Notes under the pieces: generated by a model
What the model saw: the letters and a program-made list of their open reading frames with translations, nothing else
Database searches by the model: none
What the model was told of the DNA's origin: nothing
Shown here: positions 45,466 to 55,127 of the stretch, one piece after another
Layout of the letters: each line of letters begins with the position of its first letter
Position numbering within the stretch: position 1 is the stretch's first letter
DNA from: Plectrocnemia conspersa
Lineage: Eukaryota > Arthropoda > Insecta > Trichoptera > Polycentropodidae
DNA: 64,000 nt
Direction: 5' to 3'
Assembly (NCBI GenBank): GCA_009617715.1
Contig: VTFK01000087.1
Location: 310,001 to 374,000, forward strand
Program-made: the position numbers and the translations under genes

Positions 45466-45502
45466 TAGAAATACACATAAATCTGTTTTATGTGTATTTC
45501 TA
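45466..45502. repeat. Perfect 16-bp hairpin
   Basis: TAGAAATACACATAAA (45466-45481), loop TCTGT, exact inverse 45487-45502. It sits at the junction of the Tigger relic and the LINE fragment. Confidence 0.92.
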
Positions 45503-45529
45503 TGGATTGTATAAATTCAAACTTCTATA

Positions 45530-45790
45530 GCCATATTATTTTTTTATACTTATCTACCCTTAAATAATCTATATTTATAGTAATAACTCTATTTACATTT
45601 TGATTAAATACTTTCATCTTTAATATTTTTTGAGCATCCTACCATTTCATTTATGTAATCTATTTTTATTTAAAAATACTCTAATTGCATTATTTTGTAT
45701 TTTGTGCAACATCGTTTCATCTGAATTATTAAGCATATATTATTTAATATTATTGCTTAATAATTATTTTAAAAAAGTCGCAGGGAGCCA
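45530..45790 (-). mobile_element. LINE family A fragment (copy 3)
   Basis: TAATCTATTTTTATTTAAAA-TACTCTAATTGC...TTTTGTA matches the interval 34060-34190 of the best copy in the same orientation. Short and heavily decayed. Confidence 0.7.
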
Positions 45791-46330
45791 ATTAGTGAAT
45801 TTTTGCCATGGCGACCATTGGAGTGTGTCTCACACTTCAATGGTGCAACAAAACTATTTTTTTCTTCAAATACGGGCGTTCTTCCGCAGTTTTTGCATTC
45901 AGTTTGTTAAGTAATGATGTTTTACCGTTTTAACACAACTCCATGATTATCCCAAAAAACAGTCGCAATTACTTTCCCGGCCAATGGAACAGTCTACGCT
46001 TTTTCGGAGCCGATTCAACCTTCGCAGTCCACTGTTTCAACTGAGTCTTGGCTCAAGAAGTGTAGTAGCATATCCAAGTTTTATCTACAGTTATTAATCC
46101 ACGCCAAAACTTCGACTTATATTGCTTAAACTGCTTTGGAAATGTTCATTCGAATGCGTTTTTGATCCTGAGTGAGCAAATGCAACACCCAGCTTGCGGT
46201 TAGCTTTTTCATGCCCAAATCTTCAGTCAATATATGACAAACAAGCAGCGACATAGACGTATTGCCTTTTAAATTCAATATTTGATTTTTCCCATATCTG
46301 AAAAAACACTAACATCGTCTGACACAAACG
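45790..46330 (-). pseudogene. Mariner transposase relic, irritans-like
   Basis: The minus strand, in pieces, reads DLGMKKLTASWVLHLLTQDQ (46220-46165), LITVDKTWICYYTS (about 46110-46060), KTQLKQWT, TVPLAGKVIATVFWDNHGVV (about 45990-45930) and IVLLHH...VAMAKIH (about 45865-45800). Mariner transposases have DLGM.K..A.WVPRLLT.EQK, FVTVDETWIHYY, GKVMATVFWD..GV and LLHDNA....VAM.KL in that order. The first Asp (VDKTW) survives and the second (LLHDN) is lost. The third Asp would lie beyond the truncated end. About 10 disruptions. Confidence 0.82.
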
Positions 46331-46844
46331 ACTTTTAAACAACTGAGCGTTCAACGTGGCTGAAATTTTCAAAAGTTCAACGCATGCAGAATATTTTTTC
46401 CGAGTACGCTATCTTCATGTTGAGGTTTGAAACTTTTCAGATTACACTCGTAATTATTAACATGAACATAAAATGAGCTATTCTAGCACATATGGAAACT
46501 AAAATAAAATAAAATAGTCAAGGAATAAAATATAAAAATATAAATGCTTAAAATATCTTGGCGTGTTTAATTATTTACTGTTTATTTGGTTCTTAGAATT
46601 TATGTATATGTATATTATTCAATATTTATTATTATGTGCAACCGCTGTTAAAATACACCGCCACTCTCACACCGGAATATTCACTGTAAATAGAAAGAAA
46701 CTGTCTGAATATGAATTGGCTAATACGGACGCGCGTTCAAATTTTATCGCAAACATTTCCTGGACCCATGCAACGATCAACATTTATTACAATCCAAACC
46801 ACTAAGTCCTACAGGTCAATAAAAAAACAAATTTACTATAAGGA

Positions 46845-46950
46845 TTGAGAAACACACGTGCTTTTTCAGATGCAAATAACGAGACAATTCGTGATTTAAT
46901 ATTACTTCATAGTTTTTGTCTTTCTTAGAAAAAAATCCTGGGATCATAAT
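46845..46950 (+). pseudogene. hAT transposase C-terminal scrap
   Basis: RAFSDANNETIRDLILLHSF then a stop. This is the same dimerisation end as at 27716-27829, with the GYLGTKIRSRL part deleted. AAATCCTGGGATCAT follows, resembling the CCTGGGATC subterminal sequence of the hAT at 27499. Probably a second, more decayed member of that hAT family. Confidence 0.65.
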
Positions 46951-46959
46951 ATTGGCTCG

Positions 46960-47570
46960 CAATTGCATTGATAAATCGTATTCAAATCACCGTCCGAATT
47001 GCGCGAATTAATTGCGTTCGCGCCCTATTGCATCTTATGGGGATGATTCGGCCCAGGGGTTGTCCGCATACCTCCATTTGTGATGGAATAAGTGGTTGGC
47101 GGATCACATATCTATCCCATGACACGATCCATTGGCATGTAGGCGTCGATAACCACCGGCATTAATGTACCGTGAAATGGAATTTAAAAGCCTCATCCCC
47201 CCAGGGCATTTAATATGTAACAGATGGTTTGATAGAGGGACTGAATGTGTGTGTGTGTGTTGTGTATAACAAAGGACTGTCACTCGGGCCCAGTGGCATT
47301 TTAAGCATTGCAATTCAAATTCTATTAAAATTTATTCCACAGTTATTAAAAGGCGAACGGGGGCGGGGGCGAAAAGACGGGCGCCCCCAAGAATTCGCCG
47401 CCCCCGTGGCATTCGCTCGCCCCGCTCTGTGTGCGCGCACTTAATTAAAATCGGGAAACATCGATATGCCGAATGCTTTACAATGGGCTCGAGTGCTTTA
47501 CAATGATGTACTGCGAGCGATGCCTGTAAGCGAACGCCGTCGTCATTAGCGACTGGGGCGAGATGACACA
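46960..47570. promoter_or_regulatory. Large GC-rich single-copy island M
   Basis: About 600 bp much GC-richer than the flanks, with GAATTAATTGCGTTCGCGCCC, CCCATGACACGATCC, a GT run (47246-47260), and G/C-rich blocks GGGGGCGGGGGCG and GCGCCCCC near 47355-47410. Overlapping short frames on both strands lack domains. No CpG-island promoter can be claimed. The most prominent candidate conserved noncoding element of the window. Confidence 0.35.
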
Positions 47571-47946
47571 ACCCATTTTGTAGAAAATTATTGCATTATT
47601 AAGATTTAAAGAATCGTCTCTGGATGTCTTAAAAAAACAAATCTACAATAATTTATATATAATTCAGGCGCTTTAGTCATGCTTTAAGAAATTTATTCAA
47701 GTATTTTTGGGTTGAGCACTTTTGCATTGCATCTTGTAATGGCGATTTTTTTATTTCGAAAATGTCGGAATTTGTAATACAATTTGCGTTAAAAATAAAA
47801 TAAAATGAAGTGGCTCAAATGTTCGGAAAAGTTTTGTGGAGAATTTTATGTTGAAACGACAAATTTATTGATGTTTATTAATTAAAAATGACTATGTACT
47901 TATTTTTCACCAAAATACTATTATGGAGGTTGCTAATAAAGATGCT

Positions 47947-47954
47947 GTTTTAAG
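47947..47954. repeat. Target site duplication, left copy
   Basis: GTTTTAAG immediately before CAGGACTGTGGAGTCG. The identical octamer is at 48282-48289. Confidence 0.93.
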
Positions 47955-48281
47955 CAGGACTGTGGAGTCGTTAACACGAAAACACGACTCCGACTCCGAC
48001 TCCGATTCCGATATTTACCAACAGCACGACTCCACTCCGACTCCGACTCCGACTCAAAAAAGTTTAATTTTATCAGGTATTTTTGGTGTTTTTCTACACG
48101 TATAATATTCATACGCTATACACATTAATTATTACGCAATTAAAAATTCATAAATTTCATAATTTAAAAAAATGCTCGGAGTCGCTCATTTTTCACGACT
48201 CCGACTCCGACTCCAACTCCGGCCAAAACACCACGACTCCACGACTCCAACTCCGACTCTGACTCCGACTCCACAGCCCTG
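47955..48281. mobile_element. hAT MITE made largely of CGACTC repeats
   Basis: Ends CAGGACTGTGGAGTCG and, inverted, CAGGGCTGTGGAGTCG (15 of 16 match), with a perfect 8-bp GTTTTAAG duplication. The subterminal regions on both sides consist of CGACTC (or CGACTCC-like) tandem units, continuing past the termini in the same strand sense. The centre (about 48060-48185) is AT-rich. CAGGGCTGTGGAGTCG is a known style of hAT terminus. At 327 bp it is non-autonomous. The small frame at 47923-48105 is produced by the repeats. Confidence 0.92.
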
Positions 48282-48289
48282 GTTTTAAG
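48282..48289. repeat. Target site duplication, right copy
   Basis: GTTTTAAG, identical to 47947-47954. Confidence 0.93.
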
Positions 48290-48567
48290 TCATTTTAACT
48301 ATCATAAAATGTATATAACAGGTAGCAGTAAAATTTGTTTCAAAAGTGTTTAAATTTCAACAAAAGCAATGTTTGGAAATTGTTAAAATTCGCTGACTAC
48401 AAAAAATATTTTTAAATTTAGCAAGGATTTGTAAAAAGAATATTTATTAACTTATTAAAATAAAATTTAAGCCATATTGATCTCACAGGCTACTCCAATG
48501 CGTCACAATGGTCAAAAATTAACAAAAATTAACAAATAATGCAGATAAAACATAAAAAAAATACAAT

Positions 48568-48865
48568 AGAACCTTGAATAACCAGTGACTTGACTTTTGA
48601 GATTTGAGCATTTTTTAAAATTTGATTTGACTATTTCAATTTATTGCAATAGAGAAAATTGATTTGACATACGAGTAATTTGAGTTACGAGCTCCGTCAC
48701 GGAATGAATTAAACTCGCAAATAAAAGCACCACTGTATAGTCCATCCAAGATGTTAACGCTCATCATCATTGTGTTGGAAACAAGGGTGCGTGTACGCAT
48801 GCATGCATACATATACAGTTTTCCGCGAATTTGTTTACACCGATAGGAGAACGTTACCAATACTG
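48568..48865. mobile_element. Tc1/mariner-superfamily MITE fragment
   Basis: AACCTTGAATAACCAGTGAC, and further ACATACGAGTAATTTGAG, TTACGAGCTCCGTCACGGAA and TAAACTCGCAAATAAAAGC. Such tacgag/ctcgtaa wording with CCGTCACGG is typical of Tigger-like MITE ends (pattern knowledge). No complete pair of termini is visible. Confidence 0.4.
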
Positions 48866-49250
48866 GGCTGTTTTAACGGTAGGGTGACCACACGTTGGAA
48901 ATTGAATTAAAAATTATAATGTGTTATATTTTTATTATAAATTATTGTCGTGTTGTGTTATTTTATAATCAATAAAACAATTCCTGTTTTATTCTATTAT
49001 TATTTTTGAAAAATATTATATTAAGCAGATATTCAACCTGGAGAGTGATTCCAAAACTGCTAACATGTTTTTGATTAAATATGTATATAAATAAATAAAA
49101 TATTTAAGAAAGTGATATTTTACATTATCTTCAACAAATTAAATTAAAATAGGAAAGTAAATTAAAGGTTTAACTTCGCATGGTCACCCTATTATATTCC
49201 CTCACCAATACTGTAGCAATGAGCGTTCATATCTTGGACGGACTATACAT
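48734..49250. repeat. Fold-back: inverted pair enclosing a MITE
   Basis: The segment at about 48734-48776, read on the minus strand, is ATGAGCGTTAACATCTTGG followed by ATGGACTATACAGTG. The plus strand at about 49211-49250 reads ATGAGCGTTCATATCTTGG and then ACGGACTATACATAG. These two arms flank the element at 48880-49191 asymmetrically. Either two copies of one repeat landed in opposite orientation, or these are the outer arms of a larger fold-back element. Confidence 0.65.
48880..49191. mobile_element. Short element with 11-bp inverted ends TAGGGTGACCA
   Basis: TAGGGTGACCA at 48880-48890 and its exact inverse at 49181-49191, 312 bp in all, with an AT-rich interior and no coding sequence. AGGGTGACCA-type termini are known from hAT-like MITEs. 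No convincing flanking duplication (TTAACGG versus TTATATT). Confidence 0.6.
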
Positions 49251-49689
49251 AGTTAGAAAAATAAAAAAAAATGGTACAGACCTGACCAGCTTTTCGGAGC
49301 TGACGTTAAATAAGTCAGTGTGCAATGTCGGCGTATCAAGGAGTCGGATGGCAACAGTCGTAGGTGAATCGGCATGGCTCTAATGGGCATCAGAAGAGGA
49401 CGCGATCGTGAATCTCGAAGACGTTCTGAAAATGAATAGTGAGTGCTGGTCATAACAATTTTTTAATCCCGACAGTTGGGATGGAAAATTCGTAGAGTGC
49501 CGTAAATGTTTAGTATTTTTATTGAATAAAAAATAAATAATTTTTTATTTAAAAATTGAGTACAATGCGAATGTAAAGTTTATTAAAATTAAATCAGTAT
49601 CTTTAAAAGAAATTCACAAACTTATTTTTTAAATAATAAAAAAACCGATACTTATAAATTAGATGTAAATATAATTTAAGAAGCTTGGT

Positions 49690-50818
49690 AAACTCTAGGA
49701 ACTAAATTACATTATTTAGTAAATGAAGCATTCTCCATAGAAGAAAATCTGATAACTGCAGATTGCTACTATTACACCTATTCCTAAAATAAAAAATAGT
49801 AAAAAAGTTGAGGAAATGAGAGCAATTACCATGTTGCCTTCTATATAAAATGGGATTACACAATTAAAAGATTTCATTATTTCTCAAAACATTCTATATG
49901 AACAACAATCGGGATTCAAAGAAAAACATTCTACTGAAACTGCATTACAAGTGGTAATACATGATTGGTTGTTAGCCGAAGATACAAACAAAATCATTGG
50001 AGAATTTTTCTTGGGTTTTAAGAGAGTTTTGGAAATAATAGACAGAATAATAATATTGAAGAAATTAGAGATAATAGGTATAAGTAAAATAGTTTTCAGA
50101 TGGTTTAATAATTATTTAAAAAATAGAAAGAAAAAAGTAAAAATAAATTATGCGTATTCTATAGAGGATATAATATCTCAAGGTGTACCACAGGGGTCTA
50201 AATTGGGACCATTGCTGTTTAAATTCTATATTATTGATATAATTATTATTAATTAAATTTAGAGAAACATTGTAATTACATATTAAAAAAATAGTAAAAA
50301 ATAGGTATATTATCGAGAATGAAAAATATGTTAAGTATAAACATAAAAAAATAATCTACAATAGTATTATATACCCCCATTTTAATTATTGTGTAACAAT
50401 ATTAGATATGTTTGAAGGCTTAAGAAATATTGTAGAAGAATGTTTTAGTGTTTATATATAAGTTAAAAAATAATATGTTACTCGAGTATTTTAATTAATA
50501 TTTAATAAAAAATTAGGATGTACATAGATTCAACACTAGAAATAGAGACAAGATAAGGATAGTTAGGTATAAAGAAATGAGTACGGCCGGGGGAATTATG
50601 TACGGACGTGTGAATTTGCATAATAATATTTCTAGAAGAATCCACAAAAATAAAAATGTAGCGGGTTTAATAAATGGAATAAAGAAACACTTGCAATATG
50701 AAAAAAATCATAATTTTAAGTACTTTTTTTATTTATATTTGTATTATGTATGTTTAGTTAAAATTTATTTATTGTAAAAATTATCTATAATAGCTAAATA
50801 AATTAATAAAATAATACA
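49690..50818 (+). mobile_element. LINE family A copy 4 with internal deletion
   Basis: Plus strand: SGFKEKHSTETALQ-type start (about 49910), then the frame 49951-50256 with WLLAEDTNKIIGEFFLGFKR and the intact GVPQGSKLGPLLFKFYI block (the first catalytic Asp is changed, LGFKR for LDFKR). The catalytic FADD segment is deleted: sequence jumps at about 50255 to the KHCNYILKK region. The C-terminal STAGGIMYGRVNLHNN block (50577-50640) and a 3' end with AATTAATAAAATAATA follow. A dead copy. Confidence 0.87.
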
Positions 50819-50997
50819 AAAACTAACATGGCTCCTTCTTTTAAGCTGCTTCCACACGTGTAGTTTTTATTTAAATCTTGCTGCATAGTATAGTTTTCTC
50901 AAACTATTTGGAACAGGTGCCTCATCCAAATGATCCAGGTAAGCACGCGCAAAACCTCAGTCCTGCCTCAATTCTCGACATCGACCCACTTTTCACA

Positions 50998-51207
50998 GTC
51001 ATGTTGCTTGTTGACGAAGTTCATTTGTTACAAGTTTTTTATTATTGTTTGTTGCTAAGCAAAAGCGTAAATAATAAAAGCCGGCATTCAAAGTGGTGTA
51101 AAACATGGTTGTGGAGAAGAAATGTCAACATTAGTTTAATGAAGGATTCTAATGATTGGAGGAATTATATGAGTGAACTACTAGCATTGGTGACATCAGA
51201 AATTTAA
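50998..51207 (+). pseudogene. PIF/Harbinger transposase, N-terminal fragment
   Basis: The last 50 codons of the frame 50878-51207 read KSRHSKWCKTWLWRRNVNIS, LMKDSNDWRNYM and SELLALVTSE. Harbinger nucleases (HARBI1-like) begin with RR.RRWWV.PW..RR, then L...DE..FRNF.RM and F..LL. The pattern W-PW/TW-RR-D-RNYM agrees. The catalytic DDE domain is absent downstream, so this is a truncated relic. The Met at 50878 is not meaningful. A CCACACGTGTAG word at about 50852 could belong to a Harbinger-like terminus. Confidence 0.6.
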
Positions 51208-51579
51208 CGACAAAATACTGAAAGTAAATATAATATTAAAATGGGAGAAAAAAATAGTTTTTATGTGATACACATAAAAAAAAAGTTATACTGGTTGCTT
51301 GTGATTGATTCACACGTTTAGAATTTAATTTTATAATTTTTGTTACTTTTTGTAAAAGTGTGGCGCCTCTAGTAATATATGTATATGAAATCCATTTTGT
51401 TTTATAAAACATAAAACTTTGACAAATACAAGTTGATTATTACAACCTCTCTTATTTTTTATGCGTGAGTCTAGCTGACAATCGCGAAAGCCCAGGTAGG
51501 AAGTCAGTCGTAGCTTCAGTGTATTCAGTTACTAGATAATAAACATTTATATTTAATAATATTTTTCTGTTGCAATCAG

Positions 51580-52080
51580 TACAAATAACTGCGCGTCGAA
51601 CGGCGAATCGTTAATTTACAAACCTCTCGCCGGAAAATCAGTCTCAAAATTATTGTTCGCGAATAACGCAAATACAAACGGCGAATGTGAGAATCAAGAG
51701 AGAAAGAGAAAGAGAGCGAGAGAGAGAGTAATCTTAAAAGTTTTCCTGGATGAATGAGGGGCGTGCAAGGGGTGCCAGGGGCGCCGCAGACAAAACGCTC
51801 AGCCCTGCAGTGTGCAAGTGGAGGGGGTTGTCGAAGATTGAGGGGGTGGAGGTGGAGCGCTAACTCGGCTCATAAATAAACAATAATTTCTCGACATCGC
51901 CGCCGCCGAGAATGCTGAGACTTATTAAACTCAAACACATTTCTGATTTGTTCTTTACTCGGTTTCGACCGAGGGTCTACTGGCGGCGATTAGCGTCAGT
52001 GGCGTAGAGTGGTGAGGGTGGTGGTGGCTCACGATGCGATTGTTTCGTACGCCAGATGTCACTTACTTTGCTCAGCTCGC
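51580..52080. promoter_or_regulatory. GC-rich island N
   Basis: About 500 bp with CGCGTCGAACGGCGAATCG, a GA microsatellite (51697-51730), G-rich GGGGTGCCAGGGGCGCCGC and a CTCGGT-TTCG-ACCGAG hairpin (51958-51973, UUCG-type loop). GTCAGTGGCGTAGAGTGG at about 51994 resembles the CAGTGGCGTAG hAT-type terminus, but no second end is seen. No coding domain. A candidate regulatory island. Confidence 0.3.
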
Positions 52081-53140
52081 CACCTTGCTGTTACACTTTG
52101 TTGTTGGTCGTATACTTGTATGCAAATCTTGGCGGAGTAGATTTAGCTTAAGATTTGTATCGTCAAAGAAAGCATTAAAATTACTAGGTTATAAAATATT
52201 TCCTCTGATTTTTACCTTAACAGTATACAATCATAAGTAAGTCCACAAAAAAAAAATACATAAACATTTAGATTGATGACATCCTCACAAAGTTTTTTAA
52301 CACTGGAATATTACTATACTATAATCAAAGCCTATGCATAGATTTTATTAATTAAAACTATGCTGTGTATTTCTAGATATTGAAAATCTAAAATAAATGA
52401 TAAATTGGAATTAAAATTATACAATATTCAGCAATTATAATCTCCTTGAATAAATATAAATTAAAATACACTGGAATCGGTATTATTTTTAAGTTACTAC
52501 AGTAAAATATGTTCGAATATTTTGTTCATTTAAATACGTTCAGATTGTCCATTATAATTTAACCCTTATGTCTGGTTTTTAAAAAGGTAATTATGAGATT
52601 TGTTCGTCGATGAGTCATCCTCTTTCTCATCGGCTTGCGTCTGTTATTTTCCGTTCGTGTGACACGCGTAGATATTAAAATTAAAACATTTTGTATAACC
52701 TTACTCAATTAAATTAATTATTAGAAAATTTAAATGTATTTTGTAATAAATAATATTTAATTTTGTTACTATTTTTAAAGAAAAATAAGAAGAACGAAAT
52801 ATTTACTTGTTTGTTTTAAACGAACTTACAGAGTTTGATACAGTTTTTTCTTTATAAATTTAGTGACTTGTTGCCTTCTTGATTAACTTATGTGGGCAGT
52901 ACGTGAATTATATTATTCGGTAAAACTAATAATATTCTCATTTTTATTGTTACTGTTATGACATATAAAACATATGTATGTTTATATTACAATTGTTTTA
53001 AACCCATGTCACATTTATTTTAACATACTATTTATTGTATTCAGTCTAACATGAAAAACGATCTATGGCAGCATTTTCATACAGCCGGCTATACATAATA
53101 AGTGTGATTGATTTGCCTTCAAAAATAAATAATTCAATCT
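52080..53140. other. AT-rich spacer, no gene
   Basis: No recognised coding region or repeat end. The 68-codon frame 52034-52240 has no domain. Confidence 0.45.
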
Positions 53141-53149
53141 GCGATGTTA

Positions 53150-53420
53150 ACACACGAAAATGGAACAACACAATGTTATTTATACTCCATAACGACCGCC
53201 TTACACTCGATACATCTATTATATGATAATTTTACGATTTCGTAATTATTGACGGTACAAAACATCACCGTGTTTCGAGTTGTAAAGTTTTCGATGTAAA
53301 TTTTCCACACGCTCGCCGTCTAAATTATACGCCCTGTAAAATTATGTCCAGAGAAAATTCGTGGCGGTTGGAAATATGTTAAAATAGTATGTGAAGTAAA
53401 GTATAGATCTAGAGATAGCA
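53150..53420. promoter_or_regulatory. GC-richer island O sharing words with islands C and D
   Basis: ACATCACCGTGTTTCGAG then TTGTAAAG at about 53262-53288, followed by TGTAAATTTTCC and CCTGTAAAATTATG. ACCGTGTTT and TTGTAAAG also occur adjacent in island C (1357-1371). No coding potential. Confidence 0.3.
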
Positions 53421-53424
53421 ACTA

Positions 53425-54225
53425 TATTTGTCCGTGTATAATACATATATTCAACAATATAATTAACTCATTTTAAAAGGTTTATAAACACGTGCTCCTG
53501 AATGTTGTTAGTGAATTAATACAAAAAAACAATTATACTTTTTTTATTGTAGCTTATTAAACGCTCTTACTTCTTAAATTTTTTATTAATGGTTCACTAG
53601 TGATATATTATTTTTTATTCTGCTTTCAAATCGCAAAACTTATTTATGTCATATGGTCGTATTTTTAATGAAAAAAAACACTTTTTTCATTTTTATTTTG
53701 TTTAAAAATTGAATAATAATTTGGAGATACAGTTTTCTCAACTATTTTTTTACTTAATGCTTATTTTTATTTTCATGCTTAAAAATATAGTTTCTTTTCG
53801 AAGATAAAACTTTCTCCCACCTCTCCGTCATTTTTTTAATTTTATTACCATAAAATGTTAAGAGGTTTTAATTTGAAATTGATCGATAATCTATTATTGA
53901 GATCGTCTGGATTTTGATTAAAAAATCTGTCTAAGAAGTATTACATTGATCGAAGTTAAAGCACAACTGACTGTTTGAACTTAATTTAAAAAATGCGACA
54001 AGCATTTCGAAATTATTTAATATATGTATGTTTTTATTTGTGTACTATGAAGTATGTTTAGTTGCTTACATACAATATCAAAGAAAACCTTGCTTAATTG
54101 ATAGCTTTGATGTCTTTAATGTCCTGTGCCGCGTCGTATGGGGGTTGAACTTTGAGAAAAAGTTATATAAGACAAAGCAGGAAGATTCTGAAAGAAAGCA
54201 CCACCCTCTATAGCCCCGGAGCCTT
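53425..54225. other. AT-rich spacer, no gene
   Basis: Only chance frames (such as 54028-54213). Confidence 0.45.
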
Positions 54226-54229
54226 TTTT

Positions 54230-54470
54230 TTGCTAAATTGAAAACTTTTTAATTGAAATCCTCTTCGCGCTGGGGGAACACTATCTGCAGCGATTTAATT
54301 CAGAAGGGTTGATTTTCACCATAATTTAATTTAAATAAGTAGGCAGGGGGAGCCAAGTGAGGTCTGGTCGATTTCACATGTCGACGGGCGCATTATCTGG
54401 ATCTATGGTCAGTGATCAAGATGGATAATGTGTGATTAAGTGATTGAGATACAATGGGTCATGAAGTTAT
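54230..54470. promoter_or_regulatory. GC-richer island P
   Basis: CTCTTCGCGCTGGGGGAACA, CTGCAGCGATTTAATTC, AGGCAGGGGGAGCCAAG and CATGTCGACGGGCGCATTATC within otherwise AT-rich DNA. Noncoding, single-copy in the window. Confidence 0.25.
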
Positions 54471-54752
54471 ATATACATTTATTGATACGCAGAGGGCGAA
54501 AGACAAACAATAAATTACTAGGAATTGCAATTATATTTCCATTAGGGAAAATTACATTTTTCCTAATATAAACACTGAACATTATAACATAGTATATTTA
54601 TCAAACCATATACGTGTGTATAATAATATACGAGATCTGTATTTCACAATATTCAAATTGTTTGTAATTTTTATGGAGAAATTTGTCTTTGATATCAACT
54701 GAAAATTGATTACAAATAGGGATTACTATTAATATATATTGAGACAATTAGT

Positions 54753-55121
54753 CTTATTTATTTTATTTTATTAATTTATTTAGCTTAATAGCTAATCTTT
54801 ACATCTAACAAATTTAGTAAACATATATAAAAATATATAAAAAATACATAACAGAAAGAAAAAATATACAATAATAAAGACTTAATACTATAATATTTTA
54901 TTTCTATATGTACGAAGGTGTTTTTTTATTCCATTTATAAAACCCGTTATATTTTTGCTGTTTCGGATTTCTCTTGGAAGACTATTATATAAATTAAAAC
55001 CTCCGTACATAATTCCCCTAGCCGTACTCGTTTTCTTATACTTAATTATCTTTAAATTTTCTCTATTTCTAGTATTATATTTATGTACATCTTTATTTCT
55101 TATTAAATACTTATTAAAATA
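54753..55121 (-). mobile_element. LINE family A 3' fragment (copy 5)
   Basis: TTAGCTTAATAGCTAATCTT and the following 360 bp are nearly identical to 33600-33955. The match stops at AAATACTTATTAAAATA (55121), six bases before the Helitron-like copy 2 begins. The LINE does not resume after copy 2, so more than a simple insertion happened here. Confidence 0.9.
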
Positions 55122-55127
55122 GTGTTA

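Noticed and set aside
51990..52030. Complete hAT element starting CAGTGGCGTAG
   Set aside because: No inverse end or 8-bp duplication could be found. The word may be chance within a GC-rich island.
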